From NCBI RefSeq assembly GCF_900142985.1, contig NZ_LT670849.1, forward strand, positions 1,488,001 to 1,552,000: a stretch of 64,000 bases of DNA, written 5' to 3'. Position 1 is the first letter of the stretch. Every line of letters starts with the position of its first letter. Both the position numbers and the translations under genes were made by a program. Positions 9,901-17,127 of this stretch are shown here, piece after piece. A model generated the notes under the pieces. It worked only from the letters and a program-made list of their open reading frames with translations. It was not told the origin of the DNA and did no database searches. This DNA comes from Bradyrhizobium erythrophlei (lineage in GTDB: Bacteria; Pseudomonadota; Alphaproteobacteria; Rhizobiales; Xanthobacteraceae).

Positions 9901-10101
9901 GCTGTAGGTGGTGACCCGCTGCTCCATCTCGGGCGTGCTGAGGCCGGTGTACTGCCAGATCACCGTGACGACAGGGATTCTGATTTCAGGAAAAATGTCC
10001 GTCGGCATGGTGTAGATCGTCGTGATCCCGAGAAACAGGATCAGCGCCGCCATCACGTAGAACGTGTGCGGAAACCTGAGAGCGAATCGAACAATTCCCA
10101 T
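6919..10101 (-). CDS. RND family efflux permease
   Basis: Inner-membrane proton-driven efflux permease of 1060 aa with the usual twelve membrane segments and two large periplasmic loops. The conserved acidic pair of TM4 is present in VGILVDDSTVTIEN. The N-terminus MGIVRFALRFPHTFYVM is typical for the family. I prefer the ATG at 10101, with GGGA about 7 nt upstream, over the ATG four codons earlier at 10113. It is the first gene of permease-adaptor-secreted protein (10101 to 4797). A dyad/-10 promoter of the shared type described in the findings lies at 10262-10304. Subfamily and substrate cannot be decided; it differs from the MdtBC-like pump at 28069. Confidence 0.92.
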   Translation of the reverse strand: MGIVRFALRFPHTFYVMAALILFLGITTIYTMPTDIFPEIRIPVVTVIWQYTGLSTPEMEQRVTTYSQYSISSNVNGIKDMEAQTLNGLSIQKIYFQPDVNLDLAIAQIVSATNSIRALMPPGIQPPIVVQFNASSVPVLQLSLSSDRLNEQQLYDYGIYRVRQQLAPVPGVTLPTPAGGKYRQIMVDIDPDKLLSRGLTPLDIVNAVNTQNLTLPSGTAKIDDKQYTVRTNATPATIDDLNMMPVKFMNGSTIFLKDVAQVRDGAMVQQNIAREDGRRAVLLSIIKNGNASTLTVVNGVKRVLKEMQTAAPPGLKISQLFDQSVFVTAAVQGVLREGAIAAGLTALMILVFLGSWRSTLVVMISIPLAILSSLIVLYFLGETLNTMTLGGLALAVGILVDDSTVTIENTHRLLTEEHMPLAKATLHGAAEIAVPTLVSTLAISCVFTSVVFLDGPAKYLFTPLGLAVVFAMLASYALSRTLTPITIGLLLRGEKHHAPDSAAPGLFARISKTFERSFERLREGYRKLLTILLHRRAIVPVALAGVLVLGGTLTIFVGRDFFPFIDGGQIQLHVRAPAGTRIENTERIFQAVENKIREIIPEKERALIVDNMGLPARAYNLAFADGSTIGINDGVILVGLKEGHKPTADYVRKLREVLPAAFPEDTFYFQAADIVTQILNFGLPAQIDVRTMGYGKNNLQVAKEMRKRLADIPGLVDVHLQQETNGPDFYAEIDRTRAAQLGVNASTVATNINVSLSSSVQVSPNFWTDLSSGIPYYLAVQTPEYRVNSLNALNNTPVSSLLTVGGQPVPGMLSNVAKLKRDTVPTNSNQSNIQPVFEVYASIQGRDLGSVAADINKVTASLQKELQPGNRIQLLGQVQSMNDSFRNLGIGLVFAAVFVYLLMVVNYQNFGDPFVVILALPVTLCGIVTMLFITGTTLNVPSLMGAIMAVGVASANSILLVTFAREQQLAGHSALEAALSAGHTRIRPVLMTAAAMIVGMIPMAIGGAGEEQNAALARAVIGGLLFATPTTLLVVPYLFAMLRKGNDGKSHHGVFEGPLE

Positions 10102-10261
10102 CTTGCATCCCAAAATGTTGATTCAAGGCCGATCGTTCGACGAAAACGACCGCTCCAGATTGCGCGGTTCCGCGCCTCTCGATGTCGGTGAGATGTCTGG
10201 ATTCGATGCTCCCCGAGCACGCCAATTGCTCCGGTCGGGAAACATCGGCTGGCTCGAACGG

Positions 10262-10304
10262 AACTAAGCACTGTCCCGCCACAGCCCACTAACTTTTGGT
10301 TTAT
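10262..10304 (-). promoter_or_regulatory. Dyad/-10 promoter for RND operon 1 (site L)
   Basis: On the minus strand: ATAAA-N6-GTTAG dyad (10289-10304), then TTAGTT at 10262-10267, 22 nt after the AAGTTA core. About 160 nt upstream of the RND permease start. Most divergent core of the set (AAGTTA instead of AATTTA) but exact spacing. Confidence 0.5.
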
Positions 10305-10529
10305 CTTCGTTCACGCCTGTCGTGATGAAGATTGATGGAACGTGTGCTGTTCTTGCGGATGAACAACCATTTCGATCGGGGACGACTGCGATCTCGTGCC
10401 GGCGGCGGCGCGACGCCAACCTTCGTATAGGTCTGCGAACCCTTGAGATGAAGCCGGGCTACCCCTGTAGGATAGCGCCGAGGCCTCCCGCTCTGACATC
10501 ATGGTCAGCGAACACAGAGGTCTCGGAAA

Positions 10530-10844
10530 ATGAAAAAAACTCTGGCTATCGGTATTGCGATTGGTCTCGGCATTTGGAGCCCGATCGCCTTCGCGCGCGG
10601 CGGAATGAGCGGCGGCATGGGCGGCATGGGAATGTCGCACACGATGGGAACCAGCAGCATTGGCGCCGGCGGCAGCTTCGGTACCAGCGTCTACGCGCCT
10701 GGCACCAACTCGCTCGGCACGGCGCTGCCGTCGTCAGGCGTCGGCAAACCCATGAAGGGTGCGCTGCTCGGCACAAGCCCCGCGATCGATCGCGAGGAGG
10801 CCAAAGTCGAGAAGATGCTGAATTCGGTCTGCCGGGGCTGCTGA
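10530..10844 (+). CDS. Met/Gly-rich secreted protein
   Basis: A 104-aa protein with a clear signal peptide (MKKTLAIGIAIGLGIWSPIAFA), a Gly/Met/Ser-rich stretch (GGMSGGMGGMGMSH) and a C-terminus ending VCRGC. The mature part resembles the longer low-complexity secreted proteins of this window (Gly/Thr/Ser-rich, 'GTSVYAPGTNSLG') but is shorter. It lies between the two divergently oriented units, RND operon 1 and AraC. I do not recognise a named family. The Met-rich segment could bind metal such as copper, but this is only a guess. Confidence 0.65.
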   Translation: MKKTLAIGIAIGLGIWSPIAFARGGMSGGMGGMGMSHTMGTSSIGAGGSFGTSVYAPGTNSLGTALPSSGVGKPMKGALLGTSPAIDREEAKVEKMLNSVCRGC

Positions 10845-10891
10845 GATAACAGACCCTTAAGATCGCTCGCCGCGAAACGCGCAGGCCATCC

Positions 10892-10934
10892 ATGAAACGC
10901 AATTTAATCGGACGAAGCGCTCAACGACTTATAT
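10892..10934 (+). promoter_or_regulatory. Dyad/-10 promoter for AraC gene (site H)
   Basis: ATGAA-N6-TTTAA dyad (10892-10907) with AATTTA core at 10901-10906, then TTATAT at 10929-10934 exactly 22 nt later. About 60 nt upstream of the AraC start codon. Confidence 0.6.
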
Positions 10935-10993
10935 CTGCAGCTGAACACCCGATCGACCGGGTGTTCGCGGAGCGATAGTCTTCGGAGGTTCTG

Positions 10994-11680
10994 GTGACAG
11001 ACGGCAACAGATCAGTCCTATTCGGGTCTCGCTCTTTGGAGCCAGACAAATCCGCATCCGAAGAAATCGGCGCCACGGACGACGGTCTTGTCGTTGCGCG
11101 AGATATCCCCGACCGCGGCGGCGACCACATCATCAGATCGCTGACCTGTGCCCTTGAAGCTGTTGTGCTTGAACATGACGAGCATTGCGCCGAAGCTCTG
11201 AGGCGGACGATCGAGGCCAGGCTCGCCGGGCTGCGTCCGGCGATGCGCGCCACAGATTGTCGCGGCGATGCCGACTTGAGCAGGCAGCCGGTCCGGGCGC
11301 TGCAGAAATGGCGCCTCAAGCGGGTTGTCGAATATGTCGATACCAACCTGTCGAGCAAGGTCAGCCTGCTCGATCTCGCTGCCGTCGCCGGCCTCAGTCG
11401 AATGCATTTCGCATGTCAATTCCGCGCCGCGACCGGTTTGCGGCCACACGAATTTCTGCTCCAGCGGCGCATCTGCCGCGCCAAAGAATTGATGAGAGGG
11501 ACTTCAATGACAATCGCAGAGATCGCACTCACCGTGGGTTTTCTCACCCAGGCTCACTTCACGACCGTGTTCAAGCGCTTCGTGGGATACACGCCGCGCC
11601 AGTGGCGCACGGTCAACCAGGTCGCGTCCGTGCCGCGCACGCCGGATGCTACGGGTAGCGAGACGACAACGGCGCTGTGA
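10994..11680 (+). CDS. AraC-family transcriptional regulator
   Basis: A 228-aa regulator with two helix-turn-helix motifs in its C-terminal half (about 105-205): SLLDLAAVAGLSRMHFACQF and MTIAEIALTVGFLTQAHFTTVF, followed by the typical GYTPRQWR. The N-terminal about 95 residues match no ligand-binding domain I know. The start is GTG at 10994 with GGAGG 6 nt upstream. It is 33 nt upstream of the FMN reductase gene, so likely co-transcribed. It is preceded by promoter site H. It is placed beside, but divergent from, RND operon 1 and may regulate it. Confidence 0.88.
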   Translation: MTDGNRSVLFGSRSLEPDKSASEEIGATDDGLVVARDIPDRGGDHIIRSLTCALEAVVLEHDEHCAEALRRTIEARLAGLRPAMRATDCRGDADLSRQPVRALQKWRLKRVVEYVDTNLSSKVSLLDLAAVAGLSRMHFACQFRAATGLRPHEFLLQRRICRAKELMRGTSMTIAEIALTVGFLTQAHFTTVFKRFVGYTPRQWRTVNQVASVPRTPDATGSETTTAL

Positions 11681-11713
11681 CGCCGGCGCAACCAATGACG
11701 CACGGCCACGACC

Positions 11714-12289
11714 ATGCTTGAAATCCTTTCTCCCGTCAGACTGCTTGGACTACCGGGGAGTCTTCGCCAGGCATCCTTTTCCCGCGCCACGCTGATCGGA
11801 CTGCGCGACAGTCTGCCCGAGAAGGTCACGCTCGAGATCCACGAGCCGCAACTTCCTCTCTACAACGAGGACGACGACCGATCGAACGGGCCGGAGCAGG
11901 TTCTCAAGTTTCGCGACGCGATCAAAAACAGCGACGGCGTCGTGATCGTGACGCCGGAATACAATCACGGGGTGCCGGGCGTGCTGAAAAACGCGCTGGA
12001 CTGGGCATCGCGTCCCTTCGGCCGCTCGGTGCTGGCGAAAAAGCCGACGCTGGCGATCTCGGTTTCTTCCGCCTTCACAGGCGGCGTGCGCGCGCATGCA
12101 CAGCTCAATGAGACGTTGCTGGCCATTCCGGCGCTGGTTGCCGGAGGACCGCAGATCGTCATCGGCAATATCGGTGAAAAAATCGCAGACGGCGTGCTCG
12201 TCGATCAACCGAGCCTGCACTTTGCATTGGCGGCGTTGCGGCAAATGATCTCTATGTGCCGGCTCTCTTCATCGCGGTTGATGGCCTGA
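11714..12289 (+). CDS. NADPH-dependent FMN reductase family protein
   Basis: A flavodoxin-like oxidoreductase of 191 aa. The FMN phosphate-binding loop LPGSLRQASFSR is near residues 13-24, and the family motif PEYNHGVPGVLKNALDW sits near 79-95. Such proteins reduce FMN, quinones, azo compounds or chromate with NADPH. It directly follows the AraC gene and may belong to the same oxidative or xenobiotic response. The exact substrate cannot be inferred. Confidence 0.88.
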   Translation: MLEILSPVRLLGLPGSLRQASFSRATLIGLRDSLPEKVTLEIHEPQLPLYNEDDDRSNGPEQVLKFRDAIKNSDGVVIVTPEYNHGVPGVLKNALDWASRPFGRSVLAKKPTLAISVSSAFTGGVRAHAQLNETLLAIPALVAGGPQIVIGNIGEKIADGVLVDQPSLHFALAALRQMISMCRLSSSRLMA

Positions 12290-12306
12290 ACGCGTTTTAA
12301 CAAGGT

Positions 12307-12714
12307 TCAGGCCAAAACCCTTTCCCGCACGCCAAAGCGCTGTTCAAATTCACGCAGGTTGACGATGCCGCGGCGGTGGGTTCCGTCCCCTATTCTGCGC
12401 TCGTCGTTCCAGGCCTCGATCCGGAAGAAGACGCTTCTCTCGTCCATATCCGTCACTTGCGCAATCGCACGGACCTTGCGGCCGACGGCAGTTGCTGCGA
12501 GGTGGCGCACGCTGATCGCCATGCCGACGCTGACAAAACCTGCCGGCAAGACAGACGAAATCGCCGATCCTGCGGCCATTTCCATGTGCAGGACCATCAC
12601 CGGCGTCGCATAGACGAGCGGCATGCCGGCGACGAAATGCCCGATCGTCATCTCCCTGGTGACGATAAAGTCCGCCTCGGCCGACAGGCCTGTCAGATGA
12701 TCCAGCGGGTTCAT
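12307..12714 (-). CDS. Thioesterase, fluoroacetyl-CoA thioesterase (FlK)-like
   Basis: A hot-dog fold thioesterase of 135 aa. The segments MTIGHFVAGMPLVYATPVMV, HMEMAAGSAI, SVRHLAATAVGRKVRA and RIGDGTHRRGIVNL resemble the FlK-like acyl-CoA thioesterase family. The ATG at 12714 overlaps the stop of the upstream molybdoenzyme gene (ATGA), giving translational coupling. The family hydrolyses small acyl-CoA esters. The reason for pairing with a YdeP-type oxidoreductase is unclear; removal of an inhibitory CoA ester is one possibility. Confidence 0.78.
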   Translation of the reverse strand: MNPLDHLTGLSAEADFIVTREMTIGHFVAGMPLVYATPVMVLHMEMAAGSAISSVLPAGFVSVGMAISVRHLAATAVGRKVRAIAQVTDMDERSVFFRIEAWNDERRIGDGTHRRGIVNLREFEQRFGVRERVLA

Positions 12715-15017
12715 GCGCTGACCATTTCTGCGACTGCGGCGGAGCGCTCGATCCGGACCGGAATGCCCTTTGAAGACGGCGTGAAGCTCATGGGATCGTG
12801 CGCGTACAGCGGCACCAGCGGATTGGCCTCCGGATAATAGGCCGCGCAACAGCCGTTCGGCAGCGAATAGCCGACCGCGCGGAAGTTACGCACGCGCCGC
12901 TCGATGCCGTCGGTCGATTGCGTCACGAGATCGATGCGGTCGCCGTCCTGCAAACCGCGCTTGTCCAGCTCGGACTTGTTGAGAAAGACGACGTCGCGCT
13001 GGTTGTAGACACCTCGATATCGGTCGGACATCGAGTAGACCGTGGTATTGTACTGATCGTGGCTTCGGATCGTGCTCAGCCAGAGCGTTTCCACGTCGTC
13101 GTTGCGCCGGTCTTCATGGAGCCCGTCATAGACGAGGAACTGCGCCTTTCCCGACGGTGTGTCCCAGATCCGCTGCCTGGCGTTTGGGATGAGGTGAAAG
13201 CCGCCGGGAAGGCGGATGCGCTCGTTATAGTCCCAGAAAATCGGAAACACGTCTTCGATCGCATCGCGGATGCGGTCGTACTCCGAGACGAAGCTCTCCC
13301 ACTCGACCACCGAGCGATTGCCAAGCGTGGCGCGCGCCATACCGGCGACGATGGCGGGCTCGCTCAAGAGATGTTCCGACGCGGGCTTGTTGCGGCCGGC
13401 GGAGGCATGAACCATCGACATCGAATCCTCCACCGTAATCGACTGCGGCCCGGAGGCCTGAATATCGATTTCGGTGCGGCCGAGACAGGGCAGGATCAAC
13501 GCGTCCCGCCCGTGAATGAGGTGGCTGCGGTTCAACTTGGTCGATATCTGCACCGTGAGATCGAGGTTTCCGAGCGCCTTCTGTGTCCGCGGCAAATCCG
13601 GGATCGCGGCGGCGAAATTCCCACCCATGGCGACGAAGACCTTCACCTCGCCGCGGATCATCGCTTCGAGGGCCGTCACGACGTTGTGGCCGTGCTCTCG
13701 CGGCGGCTTGAAACCGAAGCGACGCTCCAGCCGCTCCAGAAAATCCGGTGAGGGAATTTCCGTAATTCCGACCGTGCGGTCGCCCTGGACGTTCGAATGG
13801 CCGCGAACCGGACAAATGCCGGCGCCGTCGCGGCCGATGTGGCCGCGCAGCATGGCAAGGTTGGCAAGCTGCTGCACGTTCTGCGCGCCCCGCCTGTGCT
13901 GGGTGATGCCCATGCCGTAGACGACAATGGCGCGTTCGGCCTTCATGTAGACCTGCGCCGCGTATTCGATTTCCTGGCGCGCAAGTCCGGAGGTGCGCTC
14001 GATGTCCTCCCAGCGGGTTGCCGCGAGATCGCTGACCAGCGCCTCGATTCCGAGCGTGTGTTCACGGATGAAGTCCCAGTCCAGCACGCCCGGCAGACCA
14101 TTGGCGCGCGCGGCTTCGTCCGCTTCCACCAGCACCTTCATCATTCCCTTGATGGCGGCCGCATCGCCGCCCACCCGCACCTGATAAAGCTTTGAGCTGA
14201 TCTGGGTGGAAGACAGCGTCGCCATCTCCACCGGGCTCTGCGGATGCTGAAAACGCTCGAGCGCCCGCTCGCGGAACGGATTGAACGAGATGATCGCAGC
14301 GCCGCGGCGCGACGCCTCGCGCAAATCCGTCATCATCCGCGGGCTGTTGGTGCCGGGATTTTGCCCAAAAATCAGAATGCAATCGGCCTTTTCGAAATCT
14401 TCCAGCACGACCGTCCCCTTGCCGACGCCGATCGACTGCGGCAGGCCGACGCTGGTCGCCTCGTGGCACATGTTGGAGCAATCTGGAAAATTGTTCGTGC
14501 CGTATTCCCTGACGAACAGCTGATACAGAAACGCCGCCTCATTCGAGGTCCGGCCCGACGTGTAGAACTCAGCCATGTCGGGATCGGGCAGCGCGGCGAG
14601 ATGCGCACCAATCATTGCGAATGCCTTGTCCCAGCTCACGGGGGCGTAACGGTCGGTCACCGCGTCATAAGCCATGGGATGGGTGAGCCGTCCGACCATT
14701 TCGAGCTCGTAGTCGCTCCAACTCGCAAGCTCCGTGACGCTGTGTTGCGCAAAGAAGTCGGGCGTGCAGCGCTTTGACGTCGCTTCCCATGCCACTGCCT
14801 TGGCGCCGTTCTCGCAGAACTCGAAAGACGAGGTGTGCTTCGGATCCGGCCAGGCGCAACCCGGACAGTCGAATCCGGACGGCTGATTCATGCATCGCAG
14901 CGTCGCCGCGCCTTTGACCGGGATGTGCTGCTCGACCAGGTGCTCGCCGACGGCCTTCAGCGCCCCCCAGCCGCCTGCCGGATGATGGTAGGGATGAACG
15001 GCTGCTCGATCGGACAT
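12711..15017 (-). CDS. FdhF/YdeP-family molybdopterin oxidoreductase
   Basis: A 768-aa molybdopterin-dependent oxidoreductase of the DMSO reductase superfamily, YdeP subfamily. Seen: the N-terminal CPGCAWPDP segment, molybdopterin-binding motifs such as ILIFGQNPGTNSPRMM and YGMGITQHRRG, a CPVRGHSNVQGDRT motif, and the C-terminal MopB domain near LPNGCCAAYYPEANPL. No Tat signal, so cytoplasmic. AAGGAAA precedes the ATG. YdeP proteins are linked to acid resistance and formate-dehydrogenase-like activity, though the reaction is not established. Divergent from an oxalate decarboxylase-like gene, whose expected product is formate. Confidence 0.88.
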   Translation of the reverse strand: MSDRAAVHPYHHPAGGWGALKAVGEHLVEQHIPVKGAATLRCMNQPSGFDCPGCAWPDPKHTSSFEFCENGAKAVAWEATSKRCTPDFFAQHSVTELASWSDYELEMVGRLTHPMAYDAVTDRYAPVSWDKAFAMIGAHLAALPDPDMAEFYTSGRTSNEAAFLYQLFVREYGTNNFPDCSNMCHEATSVGLPQSIGVGKGTVVLEDFEKADCILIFGQNPGTNSPRMMTDLREASRRGAAIISFNPFRERALERFQHPQSPVEMATLSSTQISSKLYQVRVGGDAAAIKGMMKVLVEADEAARANGLPGVLDWDFIREHTLGIEALVSDLAATRWEDIERTSGLARQEIEYAAQVYMKAERAIVVYGMGITQHRRGAQNVQQLANLAMLRGHIGRDGAGICPVRGHSNVQGDRTVGITEIPSPDFLERLERRFGFKPPREHGHNVVTALEAMIRGEVKVFVAMGGNFAAAIPDLPRTQKALGNLDLTVQISTKLNRSHLIHGRDALILPCLGRTEIDIQASGPQSITVEDSMSMVHASAGRNKPASEHLLSEPAIVAGMARATLGNRSVVEWESFVSEYDRIRDAIEDVFPIFWDYNERIRLPGGFHLIPNARQRIWDTPSGKAQFLVYDGLHEDRRNDDVETLWLSTIRSHDQYNTTVYSMSDRYRGVYNQRDVVFLNKSELDKRGLQDGDRIDLVTQSTDGIERRVRNFRAVGYSLPNGCCAAYYPEANPLVPLYAHDPMSFTPSSKGIPVRIERSAAVAEMVSA

Positions 15018-15260
15018 CGAAAATTTCCTTCAGCGAAAGACGAATGACCTTGGAGGAAATGCGCGCAGTCAGCGCAAAGTCTTTCGAAAAGCAGCGTCAG
15101 TTGTCCAAATCGCACTGACAGGACCGCGTAGCGGCCAGCGCAGTGCATTCTGACAAACAGCAGCGCGTTTCAGGAAAGCGATCGCTTGCGGGCTGCCTAG
15201 TTTCATTTTGAAGACCGGGAATGAACCGACACAATCAACAGCAATCACAGGACAGAAATC

Positions 15261-16508
15261 ATGATCTCGAGACGAAACCTGCTGGCCGCATCAGGACTGG
15301 GAGTCGCGGCGCTATCGACCGCCAAGGCCGCTTCCTTCGGCAATCCGGACGAGCCGGCGCAGGGAGCTATCAATGCCAAAGGACCGGGAAATCTGATCGA
15401 TCCAGGGCCGCAGAATCCCGTGATCGCCAGCCAGTTTCCAGCCGCTCAGTCGCCGCCGGCAACCGACGTCGGCGGAATGCCGATGACATGGGCCTCGTTC
15501 AACAACGCAGCCAAGCGCATCCAGAACGGAGGCTGGGCGCGCGAGGTGACGGTGAACGACTTTGCGATTTCAAAGGAGATCTCAGGCGTCAACATGCGGC
15601 TGACCGCCGGCGGCATCCGCGAGCTTCACTGGCATCAGGCGGCCGAGTGGGCGATCATGACCTATGGCAACTGCCGCGTCACCGTGCTCGACGCGGAGGG
15701 ACGCCCCTATGTGGCCGATGTGAAAGCCGGCGATCTCTGGTATTTCCCGCCCGGCGCCCCGCATTCCCTGCAAGGCCTCGGGCCGGATGGCTGCGAATTC
15801 GTCATCTGCTTTGACGATGGTCATGCCGACGAATTCAACACGCTGCTGGTCACGGATTGGCTCGCGCACACGCCGCCGCCGGTTCTGGCAAAGAACTTCG
15901 GCGTTCCGGTCGAGACCTTTGCGAAGATCCCGCTGCACAATCTCTGGATATTCCAGGGCGAGGTGCCGGGCGACCTCGCGGCGGATCGCGCCGCCATCCA
16001 GAAGAATGCGCCCGCTCCCACGCATCCGTTCATTTTCCCGCTGCAATCGACCGAGCCGAGGAAGGCATCCGCAACCGGGACCATCCAGGTTGCAGACAGC
16101 ACCAACTTCAAGGTTTCCACCGCGATCGCCGCAGCGCTGGTGACGATCCGCCCCGGCGCGGTGCGCGAGATGCACTGGCACCCGAATGCGGACGAGTGGC
16201 AATATTACATCAAGGGCAAGGGCCGCATGACGGTCTTCAACACCGGCCCCAACGCGCTGACGATGGATTTCACCGCCGGCGACATCGGTTACGTCAAGCG
16301 CAACTACGGACACTATGTCGAGAACACCGGAGATACCGATCTCCAGTTCATCGGCGTGTTTCGCGCTCCCCGCTATGAGGAAGTCTCGCTTTCGAACTGG
16401 CTTGCGCATACGCCGCCGAAACTGGTGGCTCAGCATCTCAACATCGATGAGGAGACCATCGCGAAATGGCCGGGCGACGCGCCCGGTGTGGTGCCGAAGG
16501 CCATCTGA
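15261..16508 (+). CDS. Tat-exported bicupin, oxalate decarboxylase-like
   Basis: A 415-aa protein with Tat signal (SRRNLLAASG, residues 3-12) and two cupin domains. Each has Mn-ligand motifs: ELHWHQAAEW with a later His in PGAPHSLQ (first), and EMHWHPNADEWQYY with a His in NYGHYVENTG (second). This is the layout of oxalate decarboxylases, which turn oxalate into formate and CO2. An AAGCGATCGCTT palindrome lies at 15176-15187 in the intergenic region shared with the divergent YdeP-type gene. Oxalate oxidase activity is an alternative; the lid residues were not compared. Confidence 0.87.
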   Translation: MISRRNLLAASGLGVAALSTAKAASFGNPDEPAQGAINAKGPGNLIDPGPQNPVIASQFPAAQSPPATDVGGMPMTWASFNNAAKRIQNGGWAREVTVNDFAISKEISGVNMRLTAGGIRELHWHQAAEWAIMTYGNCRVTVLDAEGRPYVADVKAGDLWYFPPGAPHSLQGLGPDGCEFVICFDDGHADEFNTLLVTDWLAHTPPPVLAKNFGVPVETFAKIPLHNLWIFQGEVPGDLAADRAAIQKNAPAPTHPFIFPLQSTEPRKASATGTIQVADSTNFKVSTAIAAALVTIRPGAVREMHWHPNADEWQYYIKGKGRMTVFNTGPNALTMDFTAGDIGYVKRNYGHYVENTGDTDLQFIGVFRAPRYEEVSLSNWLAHTPPKLVAQHLNIDEETIAKWPGDAPGVVPKAI

Positions 16509-16543
16509 GCCTTCGATAGCCGCTCGGCTTTGCGTGCGAACTC

Positions 16544-16579
16544 GAAAGAACATCGTTCGCCCATGAACGATGTTCTTTC
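16544..16579. terminator. Perfect 15-bp inverted repeat between oxalate decarboxylase-like gene and DUF2231 gene
   Basis: Arms GAAAGAACATCGTTC (16544-16558) and its exact complement (16565-16579), loop of 6 nt. It lies 36 nt after the bicupin stop. No clear T-run follows, so it may be a terminator-type hairpin or an operator. Confidence 0.55.
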
Positions 16580-16662
16580 AATGTTGGCCGGTTCAGGAAC
16601 CAAAAACCGGACGAAGCGTCCTCTCCTGAAGCGTGCCCGAAAGAGTACGAATAGGAGCAAAC

Positions 16663-17127
16663 ATGAACCATACTGCAATCGCAGGAACCTTCGAGCCCGT
16701 CGCCGGCCAAAGGCCGGTGGCCCGGGCTGGCGCCAGACCCATTCATCAGGTGTTGGCGCCATTTCCGGTGGCTTATTTCACGGCGGCTCTCGCCACCGAC
16801 CTCGCTTATTGGCAAACCGCCGAAGTGATGTGGGAGAGATTTTCGATCTGGCTGATCGCCGGCGGACTGGTGATGGCTGCGCTTGTGGCGTTGGCGGCCG
16901 TCTCCGATCTCGCTTTCGGCAGGCAGCGGCCGGTCTGGTTCCGGGCGTTCGGCTACCTCGCCGGAGTTTTGATTTCGCTCCTCAACGTCTTCGTTCACAG
17001 CCGCGACGGCTATACCGCCGTGGTGCCGACCGGCCTGACACTGTCGGCGGTCGCCGTCGTCATCCTGCTCCTGTGCGCGGTCACCGGGGGCTGGAACCTC
17101 ACCACTCGTCGGGGAGCGCGCTCATGA
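16663..17127 (+). CDS. DUF2231 membrane protein
   Basis: A 154-aa integral membrane protein with about four transmembrane helices, matching the DUF2231 family (segments PIHQVLAPFPVAYFTAAL and WERFSIWLIAGGLVMAALVA). The ATG at 16663 has AGGAG 6 nt upstream. It overlaps the next gene by ATGA. DUF2231 proteins often accompany sorbosone/PQQ-type dehydrogenases and may provide a membrane haem or quinone contact, but the function is not known. Confidence 0.8.
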   Translation: MNHTAIAGTFEPVAGQRPVARAGARPIHQVLAPFPVAYFTAALATDLAYWQTAEVMWERFSIWLIAGGLVMAALVALAAVSDLAFGRQRPVWFRAFGYLAGVLISLLNVFVHSRDGYTAVVPTGLTLSAVAVVILLLCAVTGGWNLTTRRGARS

